From positions 1,708,680 through 1,772,679 of the forward strand of contig NZ_OY781470.1 of assembly GCF_963676935.1 (NCBI RefSeq): DNA of 64,000 bases, in the 5' to 3' direction. This DNA comes from Halarcobacter sp. GTDB taxonomy: Bacteria; Campylobacterota; Campylobacteria; Campylobacterales; Arcobacteraceae. The stretch's first letter is position 1; the number at the start of each line of letters is the position of its first letter. Shown in pieces: positions 17,132 through 26,436 of the stretch. A model generated the notes under the pieces. The model was not told the DNA's origin. It was given only the letters and a program-made list of their open reading frames with translations, and searched no databases. The position numbers and the translations under genes are program-made.

Positions 17132-17608
17132 ATGTTAGAAGATTATATTAATAAGTTTAAAAGTCTTACTGTTTCAACACTTGATGAAAATACTGCTCCT
17201 TTTACTAGCTATGCACCATTTGTAAAATATAACAACAAATACTACATATATATAAGTTCAATGGCAAAACACTATCAGAATTTAGAATTAAATCCCCTAG
17301 CCTCTTTATTTTTTATTGAAGATGAATCTTTATGTGATAATATTTTTGGTAGAAAACGTGTAGTTTTACAATGTAAAAGTGAAAAATTACAAAGAGACAA
17401 TGAAGAGTTTGAAAACTTAGCAAAACAATTTGAAGAAAAACACGGTTCAACAATGAAAATGTTAAAAACCATGAAAGACTTTTCTTTTTTTGAGTTTTCA
17501 CCATATTATGGAGAAGCTATATTTGGATTTGGAGAAGCATACAATGTTGGTGGGGAAAATTTTGATAAATTAATTCAAAGAAAAAATCAAAAGGGACATA
17601 ATAAATAA
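17132..17608 (+). CDS. HugZ/HutZ-type heme-binding protein (pyridoxamine-phosphate-oxidase fold)
   Basis: The 158-residue protein has the split-barrel fold seen in flavin- and heme-binding PNPOx relatives: PFTSYAPFVKYNNKYYIYIS in part near residues 22-45, ELNPLASLFFIED near 53-65, and the HugZ/HutZ signature GFGEAYNV near 139-146. Relatives in Helicobacter, Campylobacter and Vibrio bind or degrade heme for iron supply. It lacks the second domain of the 250-residue HugZ and resembles HutZ in length. Strong A-rich ribosome binding (AAAGGA) precedes the ATG. Confidence 0.75.
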   Translation: MLEDYINKFKSLTVSTLDENTAPFTSYAPFVKYNNKYYIYISSMAKHYQNLELNPLASLFFIEDESLCDNIFGRKRVVLQCKSEKLQRDNEEFENLAKQFEEKHGSTMKMLKTMKDFSFFEFSPYYGEAIFGFGEAYNVGGENFDKLIQRKNQKGHNK

Positions 17609-17612
17609 GATA

Positions 17613-17635
17613 TAGAAGTTACTAGATAACTTCTA
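17613..17635. terminator. Shared hairpin between the HugZ-like and MerR genes
   Basis: TAGAAGTTA and TAACTTCTA form a perfect nine-base stem around CTAGA and cover the junction of two convergent genes (the MerR stop is inside the loop). There is no strong T run, so efficiency is uncertain. Confidence 0.5.
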
Positions 17636-17960
17636 CATCTTTAACTTCTACTCCAGATAGTTTTTCCATTCTTTTTTCAACTATATCCAAAAACTCTTTT
17701 CTATTTTTTTCATCCATATTACTTTCTAACATCTCAGTAATATATTTTATACCATTAGCATTTATCTTTTTCACACTTGCCAAATAATGTACAAAAGATA
17801 TAATTTTTACATCATTAATAGAGTATAGTTTTTTTACCTCTTTCTTTTGAGGTAGTAGTCCTTTGTCTTCATACATTTTTAGTGTTCTAACTTTAGCAGT
17901 AAGTAGTTCTGCTATGCTACTTAATGGTAAAACATCTTTATTGTTATCTAATAAAGCCAA
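17622..17960 (-). CDS. MerR-family transcriptional regulator
   Basis: This 112-residue protein has a MerR winged HTH in its first 75 residues (IAELLTAKVRTLKMYEDKGLLPQ in part, then KKLYSINDVKIISFVHYLASVKKINANGIKYI in part) and a short helical end. It lacks the cysteines expected of metal-sensing MerR members and has no effector domain, as in HspR-like or small MerR proteins. The target is unknown. It is convergent with the HugZ-like gene. Confidence 0.8.
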   Translation of the reverse strand: MALLDNNKDVLPLSSIAELLTAKVRTLKMYEDKGLLPQKKEVKKLYSINDVKIISFVHYLASVKKINANGIKYITEMLESNMDEKNRKEFLDIVEKRMEKLSGVEVKDVEVI

Positions 17961-18151
17961 GTCATTCCTTTTTTTTTCGTAATTATAATAAATTTTTTAT
18001 TAATTAAATGTATAAAATAGCTTAAACTAAGATTTTTATAAGAATTTTATGATATAAGTATACATCATTTACGTAAATTTTACACTTTTAGGTGTTGAAT
18101 TTATTCCTCTAACTTGATTTAAATTCTCAGTATAAAGGGTTTTAATAATAA

Positions 18152-18799
18152 ATGCGTCTTTTATCATTAAATATTAACAAAGAAGTTTTAGATTATATTA
18201 TTGAAAATGAACTTTACATTTGTGATGATGTATCAGAAATTGATGATGCAATATATCACAGTGAAGTTAGATATTACAATATAATATTAGTAAAACACAA
18301 TAACACTAAGTATCTTAAACAAATACTTAAATATGTTAATCCTCGTCAAACAGCAGTGATTTTCTTAGTAGATGAAATAAGTAAGAAAGAAGAATTAGAA
18401 CTACTAAAAAAAGGTGCAATTGATGTACTTAAGGGCTCTATTTCAAACGATTTACTTCTTGCAAAGATGAAATCAATCCATAGAGAAAATTTTGAAAATC
18501 AATATATTTTCAAAGATAAATATCTAATAAATAAAGAGGAACGTTCTATTTCAGATAACAAGAATAATAAACTTGTTATTAATGGAAAACCTTTTAGCAT
18601 ATTGGAATACCTAATAAAAAACAGACATAGGTCTGCTATTTCAAAAGAAGAACTTCTAGATGTTTTATGGGATGATCCTGAGTGGGTTGTTAGAAATGTT
18701 GTTGAAGTAAATATCAATATCATAAGAAAAGGTATTCAAAATACTTTTGAAGAAAACTTTATTAATACTGTTAGACACAGAGGCTATCAAATAATATAA
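18152..18799 (+). CDS. Orphan OmpR-type response regulator of the HsrA/CosR group, receiver degenerate
   Basis: The C-terminal half (about 135-215) matches the DNA-binding domain of Helicobacter HP1043 (HsrA) and Campylobacter CosR closely: NGKPFSILEYLIKNRHR, ISKEELLDVLWDDPEW, NVVEVNINIIRKG, NTVRHRGYQII. The receiver half is recognisable but lacks the phosphoacceptor: where an Asp is expected (L-V-L-L-D), this protein has IILVKHN. It is therefore phosphorylation-independent, as known for HsrA. No kinase gene is near. It lies upstream of the ectoine genes on the same strand with a hairpin and 266 bases between, so it may be the local regulator or just a neighbour. A second, canonical HsrA elsewhere in the genome is possible. 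Confidence 0.82.
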   Translation: MRLLSLNINKEVLDYIIENELYICDDVSEIDDAIYHSEVRYYNIILVKHNNTKYLKQILKYVNPRQTAVIFLVDEISKKEELELLKKGAIDVLKGSISNDLLLAKMKSIHRENFENQYIFKDKYLINKEERSISDNKNNKLVINGKPFSILEYLIKNRHRSAISKEELLDVLWDDPEWVVRNVVEVNINIIRKGIQNTFEENFINTVRHRGYQII

Positions 18800-18810
18800 T
18801 TATAAAACTG

Positions 18811-18835
18811 TAGGTAAGATTTAAATTCTTACCTA
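18811..18835 (+). terminator. Hairpin after the orphan regulator
   Basis: TAGGTAAGA and TCTTACCTA form a perfect nine-base stem with a TTTAAAT loop, 11 bases after the stop codon. It lacks a clean T run. Confidence 0.5.
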
Positions 18836-19004
18836 TAAACTTAACTACTAATCTAAAACTTATAAATTTTAAAAATTCTCATAAACTTAACTAAGCGTAC
18901 TACGTGCACGTCTATGTACATCTTTTTAACACAATTATTACAAAATAGTTACAACCACTTTAAGCTTTATTGAAGTTTATTACGTTATATTTCTACACAA
19001 GATA

Positions 19005-19041
19005 TGTAAATTTATTACAATCAAAATGTAACATATTTACA
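19005..19041. promoter_or_regulatory. Tandem TGTAA-N5-TTACA operators upstream of ectA
   Basis: Two dyads with the same arms and spacer length lie at 19005-19019 (spacer ATTTA) and 19027-19041 (spacer CATAT), 22 bases centre to centre, about two helical turns. They end 24 bases before the ectA start. A regulator dimer binding twice on one DNA face is implied; which one is not known. Confidence 0.5.
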
Positions 19042-19065
19042 TAAAAAATGTAAAAAGGATTAATT

Positions 19066-19569
19066 TTGTCTGAAAAAAAGATATATATTAGAAAACCAAA
19101 AAAAGAGTTTTCAAAAAAAATCTTTCAGCTAGTTAAGAGTTGTGGTAATTTAGATTTAAACTCTGAATACCTATATTTATTACAGTCTACCCATTTTAAA
19201 GAGTGTTGTTCAATAGCACTTTGTGATGATAAAGTTGTAGGCTTTGTATCTGGATATAAGATTCCTAACAATGAAAATGCACTTTTCATTTGGCAAGTTG
19301 CTATAGATGAAAATTTTAGAGGTTTAGGATTAGCAAACAAACTAATCACTAATACTCTAAAAAGAAAAGTAAATAGTGAAGTTAACTATATTCATACTAC
19401 AGTTTCACCAGATAACAAATCTTCAATAAGAATGTTTGAAAAACTTGCAAATAAGCTAAATACAAAAATGAAAAGTAAAAAGTTTTTCAAAAAAGAAGAC
19501 TTTATTGATGCTCATGAAGAAGAAACACTATATGAGATTGGCCCAATTAAAAAACAAAAGGAAAAATAA
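19066..19569 (+). CDS. ectA: L-2,4-diaminobutyrate acetyltransferase
   Basis: EctA is a GNAT enzyme that acetylates diaminobutyrate in ectoine synthesis. The 167 residues include the EctA N-terminal KKIYIRKPKKEFSKKIFQLV in part, the acetyl-CoA loop DENFRGLGLANKLI near 82-95, and YIHTTVSPDNKSSIRMFEKLA in part near 107-127, which is characteristic of EctA. The start is a TTG at 19066 with AAAAGGA at 19054-19059. First gene of ectABC; ectB begins at the next base after its stop. Confidence 0.93.
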   Translation: MSEKKIYIRKPKKEFSKKIFQLVKSCGNLDLNSEYLYLLQSTHFKECCSIALCDDKVVGFVSGYKIPNNENALFIWQVAIDENFRGLGLANKLITNTLKRKVNSEVNYIHTTVSPDNKSSIRMFEKLANKLNTKMKSKKFFKKEDFIDAHEEETLYEIGPIKKQKEK

Positions 19570-20850
19570 ATGAGAATATTTGAAAATTTAGAGTCTGAAG
19601 TAAGAGGATATATTAGAAGTTTCCCTACTATATTTGAGACTTCTAAAGGTGCTATATTAACAAATGAACAAGGTGAAGAGTATATAGACTTTTTTGCAGG
19701 AGCTGGTACTTTAAACTATGGACATAATAATGAACATATTCAAGAAGCATTAATAGATTATATTAAAAAAGATGGAGTTGTTCATGGTTTAGATATGGCA
19801 ACAACTGCTAAAAAAGATTTCCTTCAAACTTTTAATGACACAATCTTGGTTCCTAGAAACTTAGATTATAAAGTACAATTTACAGGACCAACAGGTACAA
19901 ATGCAGTTGAGACTGCCCTTAAACTTGCAAGACTAGTAAAGGGTAGAAGTAATGTTGTATCTTTTACAAATGGTTTCCACGGATTAACTCAAGGTTCATC
20001 TTCTGTAACAGGAAATAATGATTATAGAGATGAAAGTTATATAAGTAGAACAAATGCTAGTTTCATGCCTTTTGATGGATATTTTGGAGATATGAATACT
20101 ATGACCTTCTTTAGAAAATTTTTAGAAGATAGTAGTAGTGGTCTTGATATTCCAGCTGCGGTAATAGTTGAAACTATACAAGGTGAAGGTGGAATAAATG
20201 TGGCTTCAAAAGAGTGGCTTCAAGAGCTTGAATCAATTTGTAGAGAGTATGATATTTTACTAATTATTGATGATATTCAAGTTGGAAATGGTAGAAGTGG
20301 AGAATTCTTCTCATTCGAATTTGCAGGAATAAATCCAGATATTGTAACAATTTCAAAATCTATTGGAGGGGGTCTTCCAATGGCTATTGTACTATTAAAA
20401 TCAGACTTAGACCAATGGAAGCCAGGTGAACATACAGGTACTTTTAGAGGTAATAACTTAGCTTTTGTTGCTGCAAAAGTTGCAATTGAACAATATTGGA
20501 ATAATGATGATTTAACAAATGCCGTAAAATATAAAGAGAAAATATTAAAAAATAGACTTGAAGAGATTGCACAAAAATTCAGTGATGAATTAGAAGTAGA
20601 AGTTAGAGGTAGAGGATTAGCCTATGGATTTGATATAAAAGGTGATAACTCAATAGCTTCAGATATATCTCAATACTCATTTGAGGAAAAATTAATTGTT
20701 GAAACTTGTGGGAGTGAAGATCAAATTGTTAAATTCTTACCACCATTAATTATAGATGAAGATACATTGATTGAAGGGTTAAATAGATTTGAAAAAGCTA
20801 TTGAAAAATTATTAAAAGATAAAAAAGAAAAACTAACAGAGGAATTTTAA
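19570..20850 (+). CDS. ectB: Diaminobutyrate-2-oxoglutarate transaminase
   Basis: Class III PLP transaminase that makes diaminobutyrate from aspartate semialdehyde and glutamate for ectoine. The 426 residues contain FFAGAGTLNYGHNN near 37-50, GPTGTNAVETALKLAR near 105-120, DDIQVGNGRSGEFFSFE near 230-250, and the PLP lysine in TISKSIGGGLPMA near 262-274. Length and motifs match EctB, not a general ornithine aminotransferase. It is directly abutted by ectA and followed two bases later by ectC. Confidence 0.95.
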   Translation: MRIFENLESEVRGYIRSFPTIFETSKGAILTNEQGEEYIDFFAGAGTLNYGHNNEHIQEALIDYIKKDGVVHGLDMATTAKKDFLQTFNDTILVPRNLDYKVQFTGPTGTNAVETALKLARLVKGRSNVVSFTNGFHGLTQGSSSVTGNNDYRDESYISRTNASFMPFDGYFGDMNTMTFFRKFLEDSSSGLDIPAAVIVETIQGEGGINVASKEWLQELESICREYDILLIIDDIQVGNGRSGEFFSFEFAGINPDIVTISKSIGGGLPMAIVLLKSDLDQWKPGEHTGTFRGNNLAFVAAKVAIEQYWNNDDLTNAVKYKEKILKNRLEEIAQKFSDELEVEVRGRGLAYGFDIKGDNSIASDISQYSFEEKLIVETCGSEDQIVKFLPPLIIDEDTLIEGLNRFEKAIEKLLKDKKEKLTEEF

Positions 20851-20852
20851 AA

Positions 20853-21245
20853 ATGATAGTACGAGATATAAAAAATATTATAAATAGTGAAAAAGAGGTT
20901 CATGCACATGAAGGTCAATGGGTAAGTAGAAGAATGCTTTTAAAAGATGACAATATGGGATTTTCATTCCATGAAACAATTATTAAAGCAAATACAAAAA
21001 CACACATTCACTACCAAAACCATCTAGAAGCAGTATATTGCGTAGCAGGTAATGGGAAAATAGAGGATCTAAAAACTGGAGAAGTTCACGAGATTTATGA
21101 TGGTGTAATGTATGCACTAAATGAACATGATGATCACAATTTATATGGGGGAACTGAAGACATGAGACTTATTTGTGTATTTAATCCTCCTATTAAAGGA
21201 ACAGAGAACCATGATGAAAATGGAGTATATCCTTTAGAAGATTAG
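20853..21245 (+). CDS. ectC: L-ectoine synthase
   Basis: A small cupin enzyme that closes N-gamma-acetyl-diaminobutyrate into ectoine. The 130 residues carry the EctC motifs MIVRDI at the N-terminus, GFSFHETIIKAN near 37-48, HYQNHLEAVYCVAGNGK near 55-72 (metal-binding cupin strand with Glu and Tyr), and LNEHDDHNLYGG near 92-103. It completes a minimal ectABC set. No ectoine hydroxylase (ectD) is seen nearby. Confidence 0.95.
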   Translation: MIVRDIKNIINSEKEVHAHEGQWVSRRMLLKDDNMGFSFHETIIKANTKTHIHYQNHLEAVYCVAGNGKIEDLKTGEVHEIYDGVMYALNEHDDHNLYGGTEDMRLICVFNPPIKGTENHDENGVYPLED

Positions 21246-21248
21246 AAT

Positions 21249-21551
21249 ATGAAGTATATTTATATAGCTAATTATTTATTAACTACTAGAGAGGATAAAT
21301 TTGAGTTTATCAAATATATCCACTCTTTTAGAAGATTCAAAATTATTAATCAAAAGGTTGTTTTAAATGATAATTCACTTATTTTAGAATTAAGTGATGA
21401 CTCTTCAACTAAAATTGCAAAAAAAACATCTGAACTTTTTTTTAAAAATAGAAAAAAAATAGATGTACATGTTATAGATAAAATTGCAATAAACAGTAAA
21501 GAGATGTATATATATAAGAATGACAAACTTTTTAAAAAAATCTACATATAA
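21249..21551 (+). CDS. Unknown protein inside the ectoine operon
   Basis: The 100-residue basic protein (many Lys, Ile, Asp) has no signal peptide or obvious transmembrane segment and matches no family I know. It begins three bases after ectC and precedes the aspartate kinase, so it is almost certainly co-transcribed with ectoine synthesis. The pattern of short beta strands (MKYIYIANYLL, then NSLILELSDDSS, then KIDVHVIDKI) would fit a small alpha/beta regulatory domain. No function is claimed. Confidence 0.6.
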   Translation: MKYIYIANYLLTTREDKFEFIKYIHSFRRFKIINQKVVLNDNSLILELSDDSSTKIAKKTSELFFKNRKKIDVHVIDKIAINSKEMYIYKNDKLFKKIYI

Positions 21552-21613
21552 AACTTAAGAGTTATAAATCAATTAAAAATCAAAAGCATTCAAAAAAAAT
21601 AAAAGGAAAAATA

Positions 21614-22983
21614 ATGGATATTAAAGTTTGTAAATTTGGAGGTAGTTCAGTTAAAGACTCGTCCCAGATTAAAAAAGTTTTTAATATTGTAAAAGAAGAT
21701 AAAAAAAGAAGGGTTATAGTAGTATCAGCTCCAGGAAGAGATGAAACTTATGATGAAAAGATTACAGATCACCTTTTAAATCTAGCAACGAATGGAATCC
21801 ATTTTTTTGAACAAAAGATTCAAATTACTCCAAAACAAAGTTATGATGTTATTATTAATAAATTTAAAAAACTTTGTGATGATTTAAAAATAGAAAAAAC
21901 TGGTATATTGAAAGATTTAAAAGCTGATTTAGATAAAAAAAATTTATCAGGAGTTAAAAAAGAAGCCTTTTTATTATCAAGAGGTGAACACTATAATGCA
22001 AAAATTATTAACGAATATTTTAAAATAAGTGGATTAAACACTAAATTAAAACTTCCAGAAGATTTTAAATTTATACTAAATGAAAATTTTTGTGATGGAC
22101 AAATTGAAAATGAAACATATAAAAATATAGAAACTAATTTTTCATTTAAAGATGATGAAGTGTATATAATCCCTGGTTTTTATGGAGTAACAAAAAACAA
22201 TGAAATTGCAGTGATGAGTCGAGGTGGTTCGGACTTAACAGGTGGAGAGATAGCTTATGCACTTGATGCTGATTTATATGAAAATTGGACCGACACAAAT
22301 GGTGTATATGAAGTTGATCCACGTATTATAAATGATGCAAATGTTATACCTAGACTTACTTTTAAAGAGATTAGATTATTAAGTTCAAAAGGTTTCAATG
22401 TATTTCATTTTAATGCAATGTTAAATTGTAAAAAAAGCAAAATACCAATTAATATCAGAAATACAAATAATCCTTCAAATAAAGGTACAATGATTTTAAA
22501 TGAAAGAGTTCCAATGGAAGATTTAGTTGGAATTGCTAAACTTGATAATATGGCTTCTATTCATATACAAAAAAATATGTTAGGGATGAGATTGGTTTTA
22601 CTGCTGAATTATTGAGAATTTTTGAAGAATACCATGTAAATACTTACCATTATCCAACAGATAAAGATGATATTGCTATATTAGTTGATCAAGAAGACTT
22701 AAAAGGAAATATCAACAATTTAAGAAGACAAATTGAAAAAAGATTAAAAACAAATAGAATCACAGTTACATATAACCTATCTATAATTACTCTAGTAGGT
22801 ATTGGTTTAAAAGAGAATGCTTTTGCCCTAGTAGATGCCATAACAGCTCTTAAAGACAATAATATCACATTTGAGATGTTTGATATGAGTCCTTCAAAAA
22901 TATCGTTTCACATTGGAGTATCACAAAATATTGCTGATGCTGCTTTAAAAACACTCCATAATAAACTTATTAAAGGTAAATAA
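21614..22983 (+). pseudogene. Aspartate kinase of the ectoine type (Ask_Ect), interrupted by one frameshift
   Basis: The gene encodes an aspartokinase of about 456 residues, the enzyme that feeds aspartate semialdehyde to EctB. The first frame (21614-22615) holds the kinase domain: KFGGSSVKDSSQIKKV near residue 6, and VMSRGGSDLTGGEIAYALDAD in part near 200. It then ends in a few random residues. The second frame (to 22983) holds the ACT domains (RIFEEYHVNTYHYP, then GIGLKENAFALVDAI, then MFDMSPSKISFHIGV). One missing base in the GGG run at 22583-22585 explains the break: with a fourth G the text reads through as L-G-D-E-I-G-F-T-A-E-L-L. A TTG at 22612 could in principle restart the ACT part as a separate chain. 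Sequencing error, phase variation and real decay are all open. Confidence 0.85.
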
Positions 22984-22989
22984 GTTTAA

Positions 22990-23018
22990 ATTTAAGAAGA
23001 GAGTATCTCTTCTTAAAT
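22990..23018. terminator. Bidirectional terminator between ask and proX
   Basis: A perfect 13-base stem (arm core TTTAAGAAGAGA) around a GTA loop sits between two convergent operons, with A/T tracts on both sides. It ends one base before the proX stop codon. Confidence 0.75.
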
Positions 23019-23990
23019 CTATTTAGCAGCTTTTGCTTCTTTTATCCAAGCATCAACTTTTGCTTTATTTTTTTCAATCCACATCTTAACATGTCTATCA
23101 ATATCTTTTTCTTTTTTCTGACCATTTGCCATAAGCATATTTTGACCACTTACATCATTTACATCTAGTTTTACAATATCAAAAAGTTTTGAAATATCTT
23201 TATATTTCCTTACACTAGGATTTGAAACTATTTGTTGTGAGTTTACTGCAAATCCATAATCTGCTCCATTTGATAATTTTGTAGAGGCTTGATTTGGGTT
23301 AGCTGAATGTGTAACTTGTAAAAATACTACATCTTTACCAGGAACTAATTTCCCACTTACCCAATATGGAGTCCAAGTATAATATAAAATTGGTTTCCCT
23401 GTTTTATAATTAGCAATTGTATCTGCAATTAAAGCTGAATATTCACCTTGATTATGTTCAATTGTATCTCTTAAATCAAAAGCATCTAATTGATACTCAA
23501 TAACTTTTTCACATCCCCAACCAGCAGTACAACCTGCTAAATCTGCTTTTCCATCATCATTTAAATCAAACAGTTTTGCAATTTTTGGGTCTTTTAGGTC
23601 ATTAATATATTTAATATTATACTTATCAGCTGTTTTTTTATCTATTAGATAACCTTGGGCACACCCTGAAATATAAGGTGAAAATTTTGCAAATTTTTCT
23701 TTTCCTAAAGCAGTAATTTTTCCATCATGTAAGGGATCCCAATTTGCTGCCATAAAATACACATCATCGCTTTTTACATTATTAGCAATTGTTTGATAAG
23801 CAATATCATAAGATACATCATTTGTAGTTTCTACTTCATACCCCATTTTTTCAAGTATATTAACCACTATTTTCATTTGAAATGATTCTTCTGCAATTGA
23901 AGTTTTAATTGCAGTAACTTTTGTAGCAAAAAGTGACGTCGATACAACTAATGATGCCAATGCACCAACAATAATTTTTTTATTTAACAT
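23019..23990 (-). CDS. proX: Glycine betaine/proline ABC transporter, periplasmic binding protein
   Basis: The 323-residue protein starts with a signal peptide (MLNKKIIVGALASLVVSTSL in part, then A-T-K) and is the solute receptor of the ProVWX-type importer. The tryptophan box that cages quaternary amines is present: AANWDPLHDG near 80, CTAGWGCEKV near 157 and YTWTPYWV near 204. It ends the minus-strand proV-proW-proX operon, two bases after proW, and converges on the ectoine operon. Two routes to osmotic tolerance, synthesis and uptake, thus share one locus. Confidence 0.93.
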   Translation of the reverse strand: MLNKKIIVGALASLVVSTSLFATKVTAIKTSIAEESFQMKIVVNILEKMGYEVETTNDVSYDIAYQTIANNVKSDDVYFMAANWDPLHDGKITALGKEKFAKFSPYISGCAQGYLIDKKTADKYNIKYINDLKDPKIAKLFDLNDDGKADLAGCTAGWGCEKVIEYQLDAFDLRDTIEHNQGEYSALIADTIANYKTGKPILYYTWTPYWVSGKLVPGKDVVFLQVTHSANPNQASTKLSNGADYGFAVNSQQIVSNPSVRKYKDISKLFDIVKLDVNDVSGQNMLMANGQKKEKDIDRHVKMWIEKNKAKVDAWIKEAKAAK

Positions 23991-23992
23991 TA

Positions 23993-25015
23993 TTATTTCT
24001 CCTTTTTAAATGTTTTATAGATTAATCCAACTGGTCCTTTTTCATACCATTTGATTTTTTGTGATTTATCTTTTTGTCCCATAGATTGAGTTAATCTATC
24101 TAAAATTACAGCTAAAAGAACAATACCTAATCCACCAACAGCTGCAAGACCAATATCTAATCTTCCAATCCCCCTTAATACCATCTGACCTAAACCACCA
24201 ACAGCAATCATTGAGGCAATAACTACCATTGAAAGAGCTAACATTAAAGTTTGATTTATACCTGCCATAATTGTTGGCATAGCTACAGGGATTTGAACTC
24301 TCCATAACATCTGTTTTGAACTAGCACCAAATGATCTCGAAGCTTCAATCAAATCCTCAGGAACTTGTCTAATACCAAGATTAGTTAGTCTAATTAAAGG
24401 GGGTAAAGCAAATATAATTGTTACAATTACACCTGGAACATTACCAATACCAAACAACATAACTATAGGAATAAGATACACAAAAGCTGGTGTAGTTTGC
24501 ATAGCATCAAGTATTGGTCTTATAACTTTATCAACTCTATCACTTTTTGCACTCCAAATTCCCAAAGGCAAGCCAATTATAATGGAGAATAAAACAGCAG
24601 TTACAACTAAAGCAAGGGTAATCATAGCCTCTTCCCAAGCTCCAATAAACCCAATTATAAGAAAAGATACAAATGTACCTAAGGCTAGTTTTTTAGTTGA
24701 AAACTGTAAAGCTAATAAAACAAAAAAAGCAATAACAACATAAGGTGATAGATATTGTAAAAAACTCTCTATAGATTTTAAAACTATATCAATAGGTGTT
24801 TTTGTAAAAAGAAAAAAATCCCTAAAATTAGCCACAAGCCAATCAATTCCATTGTTTGTCCAATCATCGAAAGGTATTATTGATTCATCAAAAGGATGTA
24901 AAATATCAAAACTACTTGTATCAGTTACATTATCTGTAGGAGTAGTTGTCCAATCTACAGATGATTCTTTATTCTCTTGTGCAGTGGAAGCATTTCCCCA
25001 TGGATCACTACTCAT
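23993..25015 (-). CDS. proW: Glycine betaine/proline ABC transporter, permease
   Basis: The 340-residue membrane protein has a polar N-terminal stretch (about 1-75), then about seven helices. The inner-membrane transport EAA loop lies near residues 220-245 ([20 protein letters not shown] in part). Such proteins pair with ProV and ProX. Its ATG at 25015 overlaps the proV stop by eight bases, so the two are coupled. Confidence 0.93.
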   Translation of the reverse strand: MSSDPWGNASTAQENKESSVDWTTTPTDNVTDTSSFDILHPFDESIIPFDDWTNNGIDWLVANFRDFFLFTKTPIDIVLKSIESFLQYLSPYVVIAFFVLLALQFSTKKLALGTFVSFLIIGFIGAWEEAMITLALVVTAVLFSIIIGLPLGIWSAKSDRVDKVIRPILDAMQTTPAFVYLIPIVMLFGIGNVPGVIVTIIFALPPLIRLTNLGIRQVPEDLIEASRSFGASSKQMLWRVQIPVAMPTIMAGINQTLMLALSMVVIASMIAVGGLGQMVLRGIGRLDIGLAAVGGLGIVLLAVILDRLTQSMGQKDKSQKIKWYEKGPVGLIYKTFKKEK

Positions 25016-26225
25016 ATTCTACTCCTTCATCAAAAACTTTTAACAATCTACTTTTAGAAATAGTACCTTTATACTTACCTTTATCGTCAACAACTGCAGT
25101 AGGATATAGATGTTCTGCAATATCTGTAATAAATTCAGAAATTTGTAAATTCTCATTTATAGGTTTTTCATCAATAATTGCATCATGAATTGATCCACCT
25201 AACTTTTTTTGTTCTTTTAAAGAATCTAAAGTTAACAATCCAATATATTTACCACTTTTTTCAACAAAATATGCATAATCATCATCAAAATCTGAGATAT
25301 ATTGAAGTGCAGTTTTCACACCAGTTCCCTCTTTATTTATAATTGTAGAACGAACTTTTTTTGCAATATGTGAAGCATTTAGAACAGATGTCACATCAAC
25401 ACCTTTAAAGAAAGACCTAATATAATCGTTAGCAGGATTATTAATAATATCTTCTGGTGTTCCTATTTGAGATATCTCTCCATTTTGCATAATAGCTATT
25501 CTATCGCCTATTCTAATTGCTTCGTCTAAATCATGGGAAATAAATACAATTGTCCTTTTTGAATTACTTTGTAACTCTAAAAGTTCATCTTGCATCTCTG
25601 TTCTAATAAGTGGATCTAAAGCTGAAAAAGCTTCATCCATAAGCATAATATCAGGATTATTTGCAAGCGCTCTTGCAAGACCAACTCTTTGTTGCATACC
25701 ACCACTTAATTCATCTGGATAAGATAAGCCATGATGTTTTAGTCCAACTTGCTCTAACGCAGCTTGAGCAGCTTCATATCTAGTATTTTTATCTACCCCA
25801 CTTAATTCTAAGCCAAATGAAACATTATCTAAAATGTTCATATGGGGCATTAAAGCAAAGGATTGAAAAACCATTGATATTTTTTTTCTTCTTATATCAA
25901 TAAGTTCTTTATCACTTAGATTTGTAACATCTGTTTCATCAATGTAGATTTTACCAGAAGTTGGTTCAATAAGACGGTTCAGTAACCTAACTAATGTTGA
26001 CTTTCCTGAACCAGAAAGTCCCATAATTACAAAGATTTCACCTTCATATATTTCAAAACTGGCATCTTGAACACCTATAGTCATACCAGTTTTTTTAAAG
26101 ATTTCATCTTTGCTTTTTCCACTATCTAACATTTTTAAAGCTTTTTTAGGTTCATCTCCAAAAACTTTAAAAACATTTTTAACAATTAATTTTTTATTTT
26201 TTTTAGAATTAATTTGCAACTCCAT
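25008..26225 (-). CDS. proV: Glycine betaine/proline ABC transporter, ATP-binding subunit
   Basis: The 405-residue ATPase carries Walker [15 protein letters not shown] near 69-82, signature [14 protein letters not shown] near 179-192, and Walker [14 protein letters not shown] near 199-211. A C-terminal CBS pair (about 285-400) probably senses ionic strength, as shown for OpuA-type relatives. The protein has the expected long N-terminal arm ([18 protein letters not shown] in part). It is the first gene of the operon and is preceded by an AT-rich promoter region with a TGTAA/TTACA dyad. Confidence 0.95.
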   Translation of the reverse strand: MELQINSKKNKKLIVKNVFKVFGDEPKKALKMLDSGKSKDEIFKKTGMTIGVQDASFEIYEGEIFVIMGLSGSGKSTLVRLLNRLIEPTSGKIYIDETDVTNLSDKELIDIRRKKISMVFQSFALMPHMNILDNVSFGLELSGVDKNTRYEAAQAALEQVGLKHHGLSYPDELSGGMQQRVGLARALANNPDIMLMDEAFSALDPLIRTEMQDELLELQSNSKRTIVFISHDLDEAIRIGDRIAIMQNGEISQIGTPEDIINNPANDYIRSFFKGVDVTSVLNASHIAKKVRSTIINKEGTGVKTALQYISDFDDDYAYFVEKSGKYIGLLTLDSLKEQKKLGGSIHDAIIDEKPINENLQISEFITDIAEHLYPTAVVDDKGKYKGTISKSRLLKVFDEGVEYE

Positions 26226-26247
26226 TTAAATTTTTTTACACTTAATA

Positions 26248-26259
26248 TGTAATTTTACA
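26248..26259. promoter_or_regulatory. TGTAATTTTACA palindrome upstream of proV
   Basis: A 12-bp perfect palindrome centred about 29 bases before the proV start. It has the same half-sites as the ectA operators but a two-base spacer. A further TTACA-N7-TGTAA pair overlaps it. In such AT-rich DNA this could be chance. Confidence 0.35.
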
Positions 26260-26405
26260 CCATCTATTATGTACAATCTTTACTTAATAGAATATAAAGT
26301 AAAACTGTATATATGGATATGAGCTGTATATAAAATGTATAGTTATGTATAAATATATACTATTTATTATGATAGATTAAGTTAAAATAAAGATAAATAT
26401 AAGAA

Positions 26406-26436
26406 AGTAGAGAAGATTTACTTATCTTCTTCTACT
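26406..26436. terminator. Hairpin at the 3' end of the 26418-27062 gene
   Basis: AGTAGA-GAAGAT and ATCTTC-TTCTACT form a long stem with one bulge over the gene's stop codon; a T run follows on the plus side. Confidence 0.5.
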
